DNA from: Calliopsis andreniformis
Lineage: Eukaryota; Arthropoda; Insecta; Hymenoptera; Andrenidae
Assembly: GCF_051401765.1 (NCBI RefSeq)
Contig: NW_027480429.1
Coordinates: forward strand, 15,256,157 to 15,320,156
Reading direction: 5' to 3'
Length of the DNA: 64,000 nucleotides
The position numbers and the translations under genes are program-made. Below, one piece after another: positions 12,179 through 25,580 of this stretch (position 1 is the first letter of the stretch; each line of letters opens with the position of its first letter). Below the pieces are notes generated by a model. That model saw only the letters and a list, made by a program, of their open reading frames with translations. It ran no database searches and was not told the origin of the DNA.

Positions 12179-13330
12179 CCAATTGTTAGGGCCTTAGAAG
12201 TCAACGCCCGAGGCATAAAATACAATAAAAATACAACAGTCTTTCCATCCTATAACAGGAATAATTGCAACCCGTGTGAAAGTGATGGTCATTTGTACGT
12301 TCCAGGCAACCTAGGCTTCACTCTAGGGCGTTGTTCCACCAGATCGAATTGTTAAGGCCTAAGAAGTCAACGCCAGGAGCATGAGATACAATATAAATAT
12401 AACAGTTTTTCCATCGTATAGAACGAATAATAGCAACCAGTGTGAAAGTTATGGTCATTTCTATATTCCGGGCAACCTAGGCTTCACTCTAGGGCGTTGC
12501 TCCACCAGATCCAACAGTTAGGGCCTTAGAAGTCAACGCCCGAAGCATAAAATACAAAATAAATAGAACAGTCTTTCCATTGTATAGAACGAATAATTGC
12601 TACCAGTGAAAAAGGTATGGTCATTTCTACGTTCCGGGCAACCTTGGCTTCACCCTGGGGCGTTGTTCCACCAGATCGAATAGTTAGGGCCTAAGAAGTG
12701 AACGCCAGAAGCATAAAATACAATATAAATACAACAGCTTTCCCATCATATAAAACGAGTAATTGCAACCAGTATGAAAGTTGTGGTCATTTCTACGTTC
12801 CGGGCAACCTCGGCTTCACTCTAGGGCGTTGCACCACCAGATCGAATAGTTACGGCCTTAGAAGTCAACGCCCGAAGCATAAAATACAAAATAAATAGAA
12901 CAGCTTTTCCATTCTATAAAACGAATAATTGCTACCAGTGTGAAAGTTATGTTCATTTCTACGTTTCTGACAACCTAGGCTTCACCGTAGGGTGTTGCTC
13001 CACCAAATCGAATAGGTAGGGCCATGGAAGTCAACGCCCGAAGCATAAAATACAATAAATATACAAGAGTTTTTCCATCGTATAACAGGAATAATTGCAA
13101 CCAGTGTGAAAGTGATGGTCATTTCTACGTTCTGGGAAACCTAGGCTTCACTCTAGGGCGTCGTTCCACCAGATCGAATAGTTAGGGCCTAAGAAGTCAA
13201 CGACAGAAGCATAAAATACATTAAATATACAAGAGCTTTTCCATCGTATAACAGGAATAATTGCAACCAGTGTGAAAGTGATGGTCATTTCTACGTTCCG
13301 GGCAACCTAGGCGTCACTCTAGGGCGTTGT
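11974..13330 (+). repeat. 8-monomer higher-order repeat, distant copy 3
   Basis: This is about 1.36 kb equivalent to 1518-2875, at an offset of 10456 bp. All diagnostic members return in the same order: GATCGAAAAGTTAGG, CCAGATCCAATTG, TTGTACGTTCCAGG, TTCACCCTGGGGCG, TTTCTGACAACC and TTCTGGGAAACC. Differences such as ATATTCCGGG for ACATTCCGGG near 12465 are sparse. The copy starts within the overlap with block C and ends near 13330, where TTGTTCTACCAGATCGAAC takes over. Confidence 0.85.
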
Positions 13331-14029
13331 TCTACCAGATCGAACAGTTATGGCCTAAGAAGGCAACGCCAGAAGCATAAAGTACAATATAAATATAACA
13401 GTTTCTCCATCGTATAAAACGAATAATAGCGACCAGTGTGAAAGTTATGGTCATTTCTTCGTTCCGGGCAAACTGGGCTACACCCTAGGGCGTTGCTCCA
13501 ACAGATTGAATAGTTAGGGCCTAAGAAGTGAACGCCAGAAGCATAAAATACAATAAAAATACAACAGTCTTTCCATCATATAAAACGAGTAATTGCAACC
13601 AGTATGAAAGTTGTGGTCATTTCTACTTTCCGGGCAACCTAGGCTACACACTAGGGCGTTGCTCCAACAGATTGAATAGTTAGGGCCTCAGAAGTCAACG
13701 CCAGAAGCATAAAATACAATAAAAATACAACAGTCTTTCCATCCTATAACAGGAATAATTGCAACCAGTTTGAAAGTGATGGTCATTTCTACGTTCCGGG
13801 CAACCTCGGCTTCACTCTAGGGCGTTGCTCCACCAGATCGAATAGTTAGGGCCTAAGAAGTGAACGCCAGAAGCATAAAATACAATATAAATACAACAGT
13901 TTTTCCATCATATAAAACGAGTAATTGCAACTAGTATGAAAGTTGTGGTCATTTCTACCTGCCGGACAACCTAGGCTACACCCTAAGGCGTTGCTCCAAC
14001 AGATTGAACAGTTAGGGCCTTAGAAGTCA
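13331..14029 (+). repeat. Linking monomers before block D
   Basis: About four monomers in register, with TAGCGACCAGTG, CTTCGTTCCGGGCAAACTGG and CTACCTGCCGGACAACC variants. The last of these lies exactly 49 monomers (8134 bp) before a related CTACCTTCCGG-type monomer at 22092. The same TTCTACCAGATCGAAC word occurs at 13329 and 14325, six monomers apart. I see no boundary motif. Confidence 0.7.
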
Positions 14030-17000
14030 ACGCCAGAAGCATAAGATACAATATAAATATAACAGTTTTTCCATCGTATAAAACGAATAATTTCAACCAG
14101 TATGAATGTTATGGTCATTTTTACATTCCGAGCAACCTAGGCTTCACTCTAGGGCGTTGATACACCAGATAGAATAGTTAGGGCCTTAGAAGTCAACGCC
14201 AGAAGCATAAAATTCAATAAAGGTGCAACAGTTTTTCCGTCGTATAACAGGAGTCACTGCAAACAGTGTGAAAGTCCTGGTCATTTCTACGTTCCGGGTA
14301 ACCTAGGCTTCACTCTAGGGCGTTGTTCTACCAGATCGAACAGTTATGGCCTAAGAAGGCAACGCCAGAAGCATAAAGTACAATATAAATATAACAGTTT
14401 CTCCATCGTATAAAACGAATAATAGCGACCAGTGTGAAAGTTATGGTCATTTCTTCGTTCCGGGCAAACTAGGCTACAGCCTAGGGCGTTGCTCCAACAG
14501 ATTGAATAGTTAGGGCCTTAGAAGTCAATGCCCGAAGCACAAAATGCAATAAAAATACAACAGTCTTTCCATCCTATAACAGGAATAATTGCAACCAGTT
14601 TGAAAGTGATGGTCATTTCTACGTTCCGGGCAACCTCGGCTTCACTCTAGGGCGTTGCTCCACCAGATCGAATAGTTAGGGCCTAAGAAGTGGACGCCAG
14701 AAGCATAAAATACAATATAAATACAACAGTTTTTCCATCATATAAAACGAGTAATTGCAACCAGTATGAAAGTTGTGGTCATTTCTACATTCCGGGCAAC
14801 CTAGGCTACACCCTAGTGCGTTGATACACCAGATAGAATAGTTAGGGCCTTAGAAGTCAACGCCAGAAGCATAAAATTCAATAAAGATGCAACAGTTTTT
14901 CCGTCGTATAACAGGAGTCACTGCAAACAGTGTGAAAGTACTGGTCATTTCTACGTTCCGGGTAACCTAGGCTTCACTCTAGGGCGTTGTTCCACCAGAT
15001 CGAACAGTTAGGGCCTAAGAAGGCAACGCCAGAAGCATAAAGTACAATATAAATATAACAGTTTCTCCATCGTATAAAACGAATAATAGCGACCAGTGTG
15101 AAAGTTATGGTCATTTCTTCGTTCCGGGCAAACTAGGCTACACCCTAGGGCGTTGCTCCAACAGATTGAATAGTTAGGGCCTTAGAAGTCAATGCCCGAA
15201 GCACAAAATGCAATAAAAATACAACAGTCTTTCCATTCTATAACAGGAATAATTGCAACCAGTTTGAAAGTGATGGTCATTTGTACGTTCCAGGCAACCT
15301 AGGCTTCACTCTAGGGCGTTGTTCCACCAGGTCGAATTGTTAGGGCCTAAGAAGTCAACGCCAGAAGCATAAGATACAATATAAATATAAGAGTTTTTCC
15401 ATCGTATAAAACGAATAATTTCAACCAGTATGAATGTTATGGTCATTTTTACATTCCGAGCAACCTAGGCTTCACTCTAGTGCGTTGATACACCAGATAG
15501 AATAGTTAGGGCCATAGAAGTCAAGGACAGAAGCATAAAATTCAATAAAGATGCAACAGTTTTTCCGTCGTATAACAGGAGTCACTGCAAACAGTGTGAA
15601 AGTACTGGTCATTTCTACGTTCCGGGTAACCTAGGCTTCACTCTAGGGCGTTGTTCTACCAGATCGAACAGTTAGGGCCTAAGAAGGCAACGCCAGAAGC
15701 ATAAAGTACAATATAAATATAACAGTTTCTCCATCGTATAAAACGAATAATAGCGACCAGTGTGAAAGTTATGGTCATTTCTTCGTTCCGGGCAAACTAG
15801 GCTACACCCTAGGGCGTTGCTCCAACAGATTGAATAGTTAGGGCCTTAGAAGTCAATGCCCGAAGCACAAAATGCAATAAAAATACAACAGTCTTTCCAT
15901 TCTATAACAGGAATAATTGCAACCAGTTTGAAAGTGATGGTCATTTGTACGTTCCAGGCAACCTAGGCTTCACTCTAGGGCGTTGTTCCACCAGGTCGAA
16001 TTGTTAGGGCCTAAGAAGTCAACGCCAGAAGCATAAGATACAATATAAATATAAGAGTTTTTCCATCGTATAAAACGAATAATTTCAACCAGTATGAATG
16101 TTATGGTCATTTTTACATTCCGAGCAACCTAGGCTTCACTCTAGTGCGTTGATACACCAGATAGAATAGTTAGGGCCATAGAAGTCAAGGACAGAAGCAT
16201 AAAATTCAATAAAGATGCAACAGTTTTTCCGTCGTATAACAGGAGTCACTGCAAACAGTGTGAAAGTACTGGTCATTTCTACGTTCCGGGTAACCTAGGC
16301 TTCACTCTAGGGCGTTGTTCTACCAGATCGAACAGTTAGGGCCTAAGAAGGCAACGCCAGAAGCATAAAGTACAATATAAATATAACAGTTTCTCCATCG
16401 TATAAAACGAATAATAGCGACCAGTGTGAAAGTTATGGTCATTTCTTCGTTCCGGGCAAACTAGGCTACACCCTAGGGCGTTGCTCCAACAGATTGAATA
16501 GTTAGGGCCTTAGAAGTCAATGCCCGAAGCACAAAATGCAATAAAAATACAACAGTTTTTCCATCATATAACAGGAATAATTGCAACCAGTTTGAAAGTG
16601 ATGGTCATTTCTACGTTCCGGGCAACCTCGGCTTTACTCTAGGGCGTTGCTCCACCAGATCGAATAGTTAGGGCCTAAGAAGTGGACGCCAGAAGCATAA
16701 AATACAATATAAATACAACAGTTTTTCCATCATATAAAACGAGTAATTGCAACCAGTATGAAAGTTGTGGTCATTTCTACATTCCGGGCAACCTAGGCTA
16801 CACCCTAGGGCGTTGCTCCAACAGATTGAATAGTTAGGGCCTCAGAAGTCAACGCCTGAAGCATAAAATACAATAAAAATACAACAGCCTTTCCATCCTA
16901 TAACAGGAATAATTGCAACCCATGTGAAAGTTATGGTCATTTGTACGTTCCAGGCAACCTAGGCTTCACTCTAGGGTGTTGTTCCACCAGATCGAATTGT

Positions 17001-17847
17001 TAGGGCCTAAGAAGTCAACGCCAGAAGCATAAGATACAATATAAATATAACAGTCTTTCCATCGTATAGAACGAATAATAGCATCCAGTGTGAAAGTTAT
17101 GGTCATTTCTACGTTCCGGGCAACCTAGGCTTCACTCTAGGGCGTTGCTCCACCAGATCAAACAGTTAGGGCCTTAGAAGTCAACGCCCGAAGCATAAAA
17201 CACAAAATAAATAGAACAGTTTTTCCATCGTATAAAACGAATAATAGCAACCAGTGTCAAAGTTATGGTCATTTCTACGGTCCGGGCAACCTAGGCTTGA
17301 CTGTAGGGCGTTGCTCCACCAGATCGAATAGGTAGGGCCATAGAAGTCAACGCCCGAAGCATAAAATACATTAAATATACAAGAGCTTTTCCATCGTATA
17401 ACAGGAATAATTGCAAAAAGTGTGAAAGTGATGGTCATTTCTGCGTTCCGGGCAACCTAGGCTTCACTCTAGGGCGTTGTTCCACCAGATCGAATTGTTA
17501 AGGCCTAAGAAGTCAACGCCAGGAGCATGAGATACAATATAAATATAACAGTTTTTCCATCGTATAGAACGAATAATAGCAACCAGTGTGAAAGTTATGG
17601 TCATTTCTACGTTCCGGGCATCCTAGGCTTCACTCTAGGGCGTTGCTCCACCAGATCCAACAGTTAGCGCCTTCGAAGTCAACGCCCTAAGCATAAAACA
17701 CAAAATAAATAGAACAGTTTTTCCATCGTATAAAACGAATAATAGCAACCAGTGTGAAAGTTCTGGTCATTTCTACGTTCCGGGCAACCTAGGCTTCACT
17801 ATAGGGCGTTGCTCCACCAGATCGAATGGTTAGGGCCTAAGAAGTGA
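14030..17847 (+). repeat. Higher-order block D, 23-monomer copy
   Basis: This 3.8-kb block is followed directly by a shorter copy. Its core is a tetramer of 664 bp, marked by CGTTGATACACCAGATAG, whose landmark falls at 14156, 14820, 15484 and 16148, exactly 664 bp apart. Tetramers two and three are close to identical; one and four share different third and fourth monomers (AAGTGGACGCC types). The right part (16148-17847) holds the CAACCCATGTGAAAG and CTACGGTCCGGG variants. Offsets to the next copy are 3818 bp (23 monomers) before the tetramers and 3154 bp (19 monomers) after them. No length change was found in this region. Confidence 0.88.
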
Positions 17848-20800
17848 ACGCCAGAAGCATAAGATACAATATAAATATAACAGTTTTTCCATCGTATAAA
17901 ACGAATAATTTCAACCAGTATGAATGTTATGGTCATTTTTACATTCCGAGCAACCTAGGCTTCACTCTAGTGCGTTGATACACCAGATAGAATAGTTAGG
18001 GCCTTAGAAGTCAACAGCAGAAGCATAAAATTCAATAAAGATGCAACAGTTTTTCCGTCGTATAACAGGAGTCACTGCAAACAGTGTGAAAGTACTGGTC
18101 ATTTCTACGTTCCGGGTAACCTAGGCTTCACTCTAGGGCGTTGTTCTACCAGATCGAACAGTTAGGGCCTAAGAAGGCAACGCCAGAAGCATAAAGTACA
18201 ATATAAATATAACAGTTTCTCCATCGTATAAAACGAATAATAGCGACCAGTGTGAAAGTTATGGTCATTTCTTCGTTCCGGGCAAACTAGGCTACAGCCT
18301 AGGGCGTTGCTCCAACAGATTGAATAGTTAGGGCCTTAGAAGTCAATGCCCGAAGCACAAAATGCAATAAAAATACAACAGTCTTTCCATCCTATAACAG
18401 GAATAATTGCAACCAGTTTGAAAGTGATGGTCATTTCTACGTTCCGGGCAACCTCGGCTTCACTCTAGGGCGTTGCTCCACCAGATCGAATAGTTAGGGC
18501 CTAAGAAGTGGACGCCAGAAGCATAAAATACAATATAAATACAACAGTTTTTCCATCATATAAAACGAGTAATTGCAACCAGTATGAAAGTTGTGGTCAT
18601 TTCTACATTCCGGGCAACCTAGGCTACACCCTAGTGCGTTGATACACCAGATAGAATAGTTAGGGCCTTAGAAGTCAACGCCAGAAGCATAAAATTCAAT
18701 AAAGATGCAACAGTTTTTCCGTCGTATAACAGGAGTCACTGCAAACAGTGTGAAAGTACTGGTCATTTCTACGTTCCGGGTAACCTAGGCTTCACTCTAG
18801 GGCGTTGTTCTACCAGATCGAACAGTTAGGGCCTAAGAAGGCAACGCCAGAAGCATAAAGTACAATATAAATATAACAGTTTCTCCATCGTATAAAACGA
18901 ATAATAGCGACCAGTGTGAAAGTTATGGTCATTTCTTCGTTCCGGGCAAACTAGGCTACACCCTAGGGCGTTGCTCCAACAGATTGAATAGTTAGGGCCT
19001 TAGAAGTCAATGCCCGAAGCACAAAATGCAATAAAAATACAACAGTCTTTCCATTCTATAACAGGAATAATTGCAACCAGTTTGAAAGTGATGGTCATTT
19101 GTACGTTCCAGGCAACCTAGGCTTCACTCTAGGGCGTTGTTCCACCAGGTCGAATTGTTAGGGCCTAAGAAGTCAACGCCAGAAGCATAAGATACAATAT
19201 AAATATAACAGTTTTTCCATCGTATAAAACGAATAATTTCAACCAGTATGAATGTTATGGTCATTTTTACATTCCGAGCAACCTAGGCTTCACTCTAGTG
19301 CGTTGATACACCAGATAGAATAGTTAGGGCCATAGAAGTCAAGGACAGAAGCATAAAATTCAATAAAGATGCAACAGTTTTTCCGTCGTATAACAGGAGT
19401 CACTGCAAACAGTGTGAAAGTACTGGTCATTTCTACGTTCCGGGTAACCTAGGCTTCACTCTAGGGCGTTGTTCTACCAGATCGAACAGTTAGGGCCTAA
19501 GAAGGCAACGCCAGAAGCATAAAGTACAATATAAATATAACAGTTTCTCCATCGTATAAAACGAATAATAGCGACCAGTGTGAAAGTTATGGTCATTTCT
19601 TCGTTCCGGGCAAACTAGGCTACACCCTAGGGCGTTGCTCCAACAGATTGAATAGTTAGGGCCTTAGAAGTCAATGCCCGAAGCACAAAATGCAATAAAA
19701 ATACAACAGTTTTTCCATCATATAACAGGAATAATTGCAACCAGTTTGAAAGTGATGGTCATTTCTACGTTCCGGGCAACCTCGGCTTTACTCTAGGGCG
19801 TTGCTCCACCAGATCGAATAGTTAGGGCCTAAGAAGTGGACGCCAGAAGCATAAAATACAATATAAATACAACAGTTTTTCCATCATATAAAACGAGTAA
19901 TTGCAACCAGTATGAAAGTTGTGGTCATTTCTACATTCCGGGCAACCTAGGCTACACCCTAGGGCGTTGCTCCAACAGATTGAATAGTTAGGGCCTCAGA
20001 AGTCAACGCCTGAAGCATAAAATACAATAAAAATACAACAGCCTTTCCATCCTATAACAGGAATAATTGCAACCCATGTGAAAGTTATGGTCATTTGTAC
20101 GTTCCAGGCAACCTAGGCTTCACTCTAGGGTGTTGTTCCACCAGATCGAATTGTTAGGGCCTAAGAAGTCAACGCCAGAAGCATAAGATACAATATAAAT
20201 ATAACAGTCTTTCCATCGTATAGAACGAATAATAGCATCCAGTGTGAAAGTTATGGTCATTTCTACGTTCCGGGCAACCTAGGCTTCACTCTAGGGCGTT
20301 GCTCCACCAGATCAAACAGTTAGGGCCTTAGAAGTCAACGCCCGAAGCATAAAACACAAAATAAATGGAACAGTTTTTCCATCGTATAAAACGAATAATA
20401 GCAACCAGTGTCAAAGTTATGGTCATTTCTACGGTCCGGGCAACCTAGGCTTGACTGTAGGGCGTTGCTCCACCAGATCGAATAGGTAGGGCCATAGAAG
20501 TCAACGCCCGAAGCATAAAATACATTAAATATACAAGAGCTTTTCCATCGTATAACAGGAATAATTGCAAAAAGTGTGAAAGTGATGGTCATTTCTGCGT
20601 TCCGGGCAACCTAGGCTTCACTCTAGGGCGTTGTTCCACCAGATCGAATTGTTAAGGCCTAAGAAGTCAACGCCAGGAGCATGAGATACAATATAAATAT
20701 AACAGTTTTTCCATCGTATAGAACGAATAATAGCAACCAGTGTGAAAGTTATGGTCATTTCTACGTTCCGGGCATCCTAGGCTTCACTCTAGGGCGTTGC

Positions 20801-21012
20801 TCCACCAGATCCAACAGTTAGCGCCTTCGAAGTCAACGCCCTAAGCATAAAACACAAAATAAATAGAACAGTTTTTCCATCGTATAAAACGAATAATAGC
20901 AACCAGTGTGAAAGTTCTGGTCATTTCTACGTTCCGGGCAACCTAGGCTTCACTATAGGGCGTTGCTCCACCAGATCGAATGGTTAGGGCCTAAGAAGTG
21001 AACGCCAGAAGC
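17848..21012 (+). repeat. Higher-order block D, 19-monomer copy
   Basis: This is the tandem partner of 14030-17847, but it contains three tetramers (landmarks at 17974, 18638 and 19302) instead of four. Sequence after 19302 matches the first copy from 16148 at 3154 bp. Differences are rare: AATGGAACAG for AATAGAACAG near 20366 and AACAGTTTTT for AAGAGTTTTT near 19210. The copy ends near 21012, where the array switches to CATAAAATACAATATAAATA instead of restarting the block. Confidence 0.87.
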
Positions 21013-21950
21013 ATAAAATACAATATAAATACAGCAGTTTTTCCATCATATAAAACGAGTAATTGCAACCAGTATGAAAGTTGTGGTCATTTCTACTTTC
21101 CGGGCAACCTAGGCTACCCACTAGGGCGTTGCTCCAACAGATTGAATAGTTAGGGCCTCAGAAGTCAACGCCTGAAGCATAAAATACAATAAAAATACAA
21201 CAGTCTTTCCATCCTATAACAGGAATAATTGCAACCAGTTTGAAAGTGATGGTCATTTCTACGTTCCGGGCAACCTCGGCTTCACTCTAGGGCGTTGCTC
21301 CACCAGATCGAATAGTTAGGGCCTAAGAAGTGGACGCCAGAAGCATAAAATACAATATAAATACAACAGTTTTTCCATCATATAAAACGAGTAATTGCAA
21401 CCAGTATGAAAGTTGTGGTCATTTCTACATTCCGGGCAACCTAGGCTACACCCTAGGGCGTTGCTCCACCACATCTAATAGCTACGCCCTTAGCAGTCAA
21501 CGCTAGAAGCATAAATTAGATTAAAAATGCAACAGTTTTTCCAACGTATAGCATGAATAATTGCAACCGGTGTGAATGTTATGGTCATTTCTACGTTCCG
21601 GGCAACCTAGGCTTGACTGTAGGGTGTTGCTCCACCAGATGGAATAGGTCGGGCCATAGAAGTCAACGACCGAAGCATAAAATACAAAATAAATACAACA
21701 GTTTTTCCATTGTATAAAACGGGTAATTGCTATCAGTGTGAAAGTTATGTTCATTTCTACGTTCCGGGCAACCTAGGCTTGGCTGTAGGGCGTTGCTCCA
21801 CCAGATCGAATAGGTAGGGCCATAAAAGTCAACGCCCGAAGCATAAAATACGTTAAATATACAAGAGCTTTTCCATCGTATAACAGGAATAATTGCAACC
21901 AGTGTGAAAGTGATGGTCATTTCTACGATCCGGGCAACCTGGGCTTCACT
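21013..21950 (+). repeat. Link monomers including a tract shared with 2873-3500
   Basis: From 21463 (to 22090, beyond this segment) the sequence nearly repeats 2873-3500, about 18.59 kb away (112 monomers less two bases). It shares the rare CATAAATTAGATTAAAAATG and GTCGGGCCATAGAAGTC tracts. The first 450 bp are block-D-like monomers with AAGTGGACGCC. Confidence 0.75.
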
Positions 21951-23278
21951 CTAGGGCATTGCTCCACCAGATCGAATAGTTAGGGCCTAGGAAGTGAACG
22001 CCAGAAGCATAAAATACAATATAAATACAACAGTTTTTCCATCATATAAAACGAGTAATTGCAACCAGTATGAAAGTTGTGGTCATTTTTACCTTCCGGA
22101 CAACCTAGGCTACACCCTAAGGCGTTGCTCCAACAGATTGAACAGTTAGGGCCTTAGAAGTCAACGCCAGAAGCATAAAATACAATATAAATACAACAGT
22201 TCTTCCATCATATAAAACGAATAATTGCAACCAGTATGAAAGTTATGGTCATTTCTACGTTCCGGGCAACCTAGGCTTCACTCTATGGCGTTCTTCCACC
22301 ACATCGAATGGCTACGGCCTCAGAAGTCGATGCCTGATGCATAAAATACAATTAAAATAGAACAGTCTTTCCATCCTATAACAGAAATAATTGCAACCCG
22401 TGTGAAAGTGATGGTCATTTGTACGTTCCAGGCAACCTAGGCTTCACTCTAGGGCGTTGTTCCACCAGGTCGAATTGCTAGGGCCTAAGAAGTCAACGCC
22501 AGAAGCATAAGATACAATATAAATATAACAGTTTTTCCATCGTATAAAACGAATAATTTCAACCAGCATGAATGTTATGGTCATTTTTGCATTCCGAGCA
22601 ACCTAGGCTTCACTCTAGGGCGTTGATACACCAGATAGAATAGTTAGGGCCTTAGAAGTCAACGCCAGAAGCATAAAATTCAATAAAGATGCAACAGTTT
22701 TTCCGTCGTATAACAGGAGTCACTGCAAACAGTGTGAAAGTACTGGTCATTTCTACGTTCCGGGTAACCTAGGCTTCACTCTAGGGCGTTGTTCTACCAG
22801 ATCGAACAGTTAGGGCCTAAGAAGGCAACGCCAGAAGCATAAAGTACAATATAAATATAACAGTTTCTCCATCGTATAAAACGAATAATAGCGACCAGTG
22901 TGAAAGTTATGGTCATTTCTTCGTTCCGGGCAAGCTGGGCTACACCCTAGGGCGTTGCTCCAACAGATTGAATAGTTAGGGCCTAAGAAGTGAACGCCAG
23001 AAGTATATAATACAATAAAAATACAACAGTCTTTCCATCATATAAAACGAGTAATTGCAACCAGTATGAAAGTTGTGGTCATTTCTACTTTCCGGGCAAC
23101 CTAGGCTACACCCTAGGGCGTTGCTCCAACAGACTGAATAGTTAGGGCCTTAGGAGTCAATGCCAGAAGCATAAAATGCAATAAAAATACAACAGTTTTT
23201 CCATCATATAACCGGAATAATTGCAGCCAGTTTGAGAGTGATGGTCATTTCTACGTTCCGGGCAACCTCGGCTTCACT
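21951..23278 (+). repeat. Higher-order block E, copy 1 (8 monomers)
   Basis: The first 970 bp or so recur at 23279-24248 at an offset of 1328 bp; the rare CCTTCCGGACAACC falls at 22092 and 23420. After about 22920 the partner changes. The monomers with AAGCTGGGCTACACCC and CCAACAGACTGAATAG match 24912-25400 instead, at an offset of 1992 bp (12 monomers). Both offsets are exact monomer multiples. A CGTTGATACACCAGATAG monomer of block D type lies at 22622. Confidence 0.82.
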
Positions 23279-25580
23279 CTAGGGCGTTGCTCCACCAGAT
23301 CGAATAGTTAGGGCCTAAGAAGTGAACGCCAGAAGCATAAAATACAATATAAATACAACAGTTTTTCCATCATATAAAACGAGTAATTGCAACCAGTATG
23401 AAAGTTGTGGTCATTTCTACCTTCCGGACAACCTAGGCTACACCCTAAGGCGTTGTTCCAACAGATTGAACAGTTAGGGCCTTAGAAGTCAACGCCAGAA
23501 GCATAAAATACAATATAAATACAACAGTTCTTCCATCATATAAAACGAATAATTGCAACCAGTATGAAAGTTATGGTCATTTCTACGTTCCGGGCAACCT
23601 AGGCTTCACTCTATGGCGTTCTTCCACCACATCGAATGGCTACGGCCTCAGAAGTCGATGCCTGATGCATAAAATACAATTAAAATAGAACAGTCTTTCC
23701 ATCCTATAACAGAAATAATTGCAACCCGTGTGAAAGTGATGGTCATTTGTACGTTCCAGGCAACCTAGGCTTCACTCTAGGGCGTTGTTCCACCAGGTCG
23801 AATTGTTAGGGCCTAAGAAGTCAACGCCAGAAGCATAAGATACAATATAAATATAACAGTTTTTCCATCGTATAAAACGAATAATTTCAACCAGTATGAA
23901 TGTTATGGTCATTTTTACATTCCGAGCAACCTAGGCTTCACTCTAGTGCGTTGATACACCAGATAGAATAGTTAGGGCCTTAGAAGTCAACGCCAGAAGC
24001 ATAAAATTCAATAAAGATGCAACAGTTTTTCCGTCGTATAACAGGAGTCACTGCAAACAGTGTGAAAGTACTGGTCATTTCTACGTTCCGGGTAACCTAG
24101 GCTTCACTCTAGGGCGTTGTTCTACCAGATCGAACAGTTAGTGCCTAAGAAGGCAACGCCAGAAGCATAAAGTACAATATAAATATAACACTTTCTCCAT
24201 CGTATAAAACGAATAATAGCGACCAGTGTGAAAGTTATGGTCATTTCTTCGTTCCGGGCAAACTAGGCTACACCCTAGGGCGTTGCTCCAACAGATTGAA
24301 TAGTTAGGGCCTTAGAAGTCAATGCCCGAAGCACAAAATGCAATAAAGATACAACAGTTTTTCCATCATATAACAGGAATAATTGCAACCAGTTTGAAAG
24401 TGATGGTCATTTCTACGTTCCGGGCAACCTCGGCTTCACTCTAGGGCGTTGCTCCACCAGATCGAATAGTTAGGGCCTAAGAAGTGGACGCCAGAAGCAT
24501 AAAACACAATATAAATACAACAGTTTTTCCATCATATAAAACGAGTAATTGCAACCAGTATGAAAGTTGTGGTCATTTCTACTTTCCGGGCAACCTAGGC
24601 TACACACTAGGGCGTTGCTCCAACAGATTGAATAGTTAGGGCCTCAGAAGTCAACGCCTGAAGCATAAAATACAATAAAAATACAACAGTCTTTCCATCC
24701 TATAACAGGAATAATTGCAACCAGTTTGAAAGTGATGGTCATTTCTACGTTCCGGGCAACCTCGGCTTCACTCTAGGGCGTTGCTCCACCAGATCGAACA
24801 GTTAGGGCCTAAGAAGGCAACGCCAGAAGCATAAAGTACAATATGAATATAACAGTTTCTCCATCGTATAAAACGAATAATAGCGACCAGTGTGAAAGTT
24901 ATGGTCATTTCTTCGTTCCGGGCAAACTGGGCTACACCCTAGGGCGTTGCTCCAACAGATTGAATAGTTAGGGCCTAAGAAGTGAACGCCAGAAGCATAA
25001 AATACAATAAAAATACAACAGTCTTTCCATCATATAAAACGAGTAATTGCAACCAGTATGAAAGTTGTGGTCATTTCTACTTTCCGGGCAACCTAGGCTA
25101 CACCCTAGGGCGTTGCTCCAACAGACTGAATAGTTAGGGCCTTAGGAGTCAATGCCAGAAGCATAAAATGCAATAAAAATACAACAGTTTTTCCATCATA
25201 TGACCGGAATAATTGCAACCAGTTTGAAAGTGATGGTCATTTCTACATTCCGGGCAACCTCGGCTTCACTCTAGGGCGTTGCTCCACCAGATCGAATAGT
25301 TAGGGCCTAAGAAGTGAACGCCAGAAGCATAAAATACAATATAAATACAACAGTTTTTCCATCATATAAAACGAGTAATTGCAACCAGTATGAAAGTTGT
25401 GGTCATTTCTACATTCCGGGCAACCGAGGCTACACCCTAGGGCGTTGCTCCACCAGATCGAATAGGTAGGGCCATAGAAGTCAACGCCCGTAGCATAAAA
25501 TACATTAAATATACAAGAGCTTTTCCATCGTATAACAGGAATAATTGCAACCAGTGTGAAAGTGATGGTCATTTCTACGT
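23279..25580 (+). repeat. Higher-order block E, copy 2 and its extension
   Basis: 23279-24248 repeats about 21951-22920. It is followed by tetramer-like monomers of block D type (24250-24910), then by a copy of 22920-23400 placed at 24912-25400. The net effect is that copy 1 and copy 2 have the same two ends but copy 2 has four additional monomers inside. Shared unusual words include GTCGATGCCTGATGCATAAA and CTATGGCGTTCTTCCACC. Confidence 0.8.
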
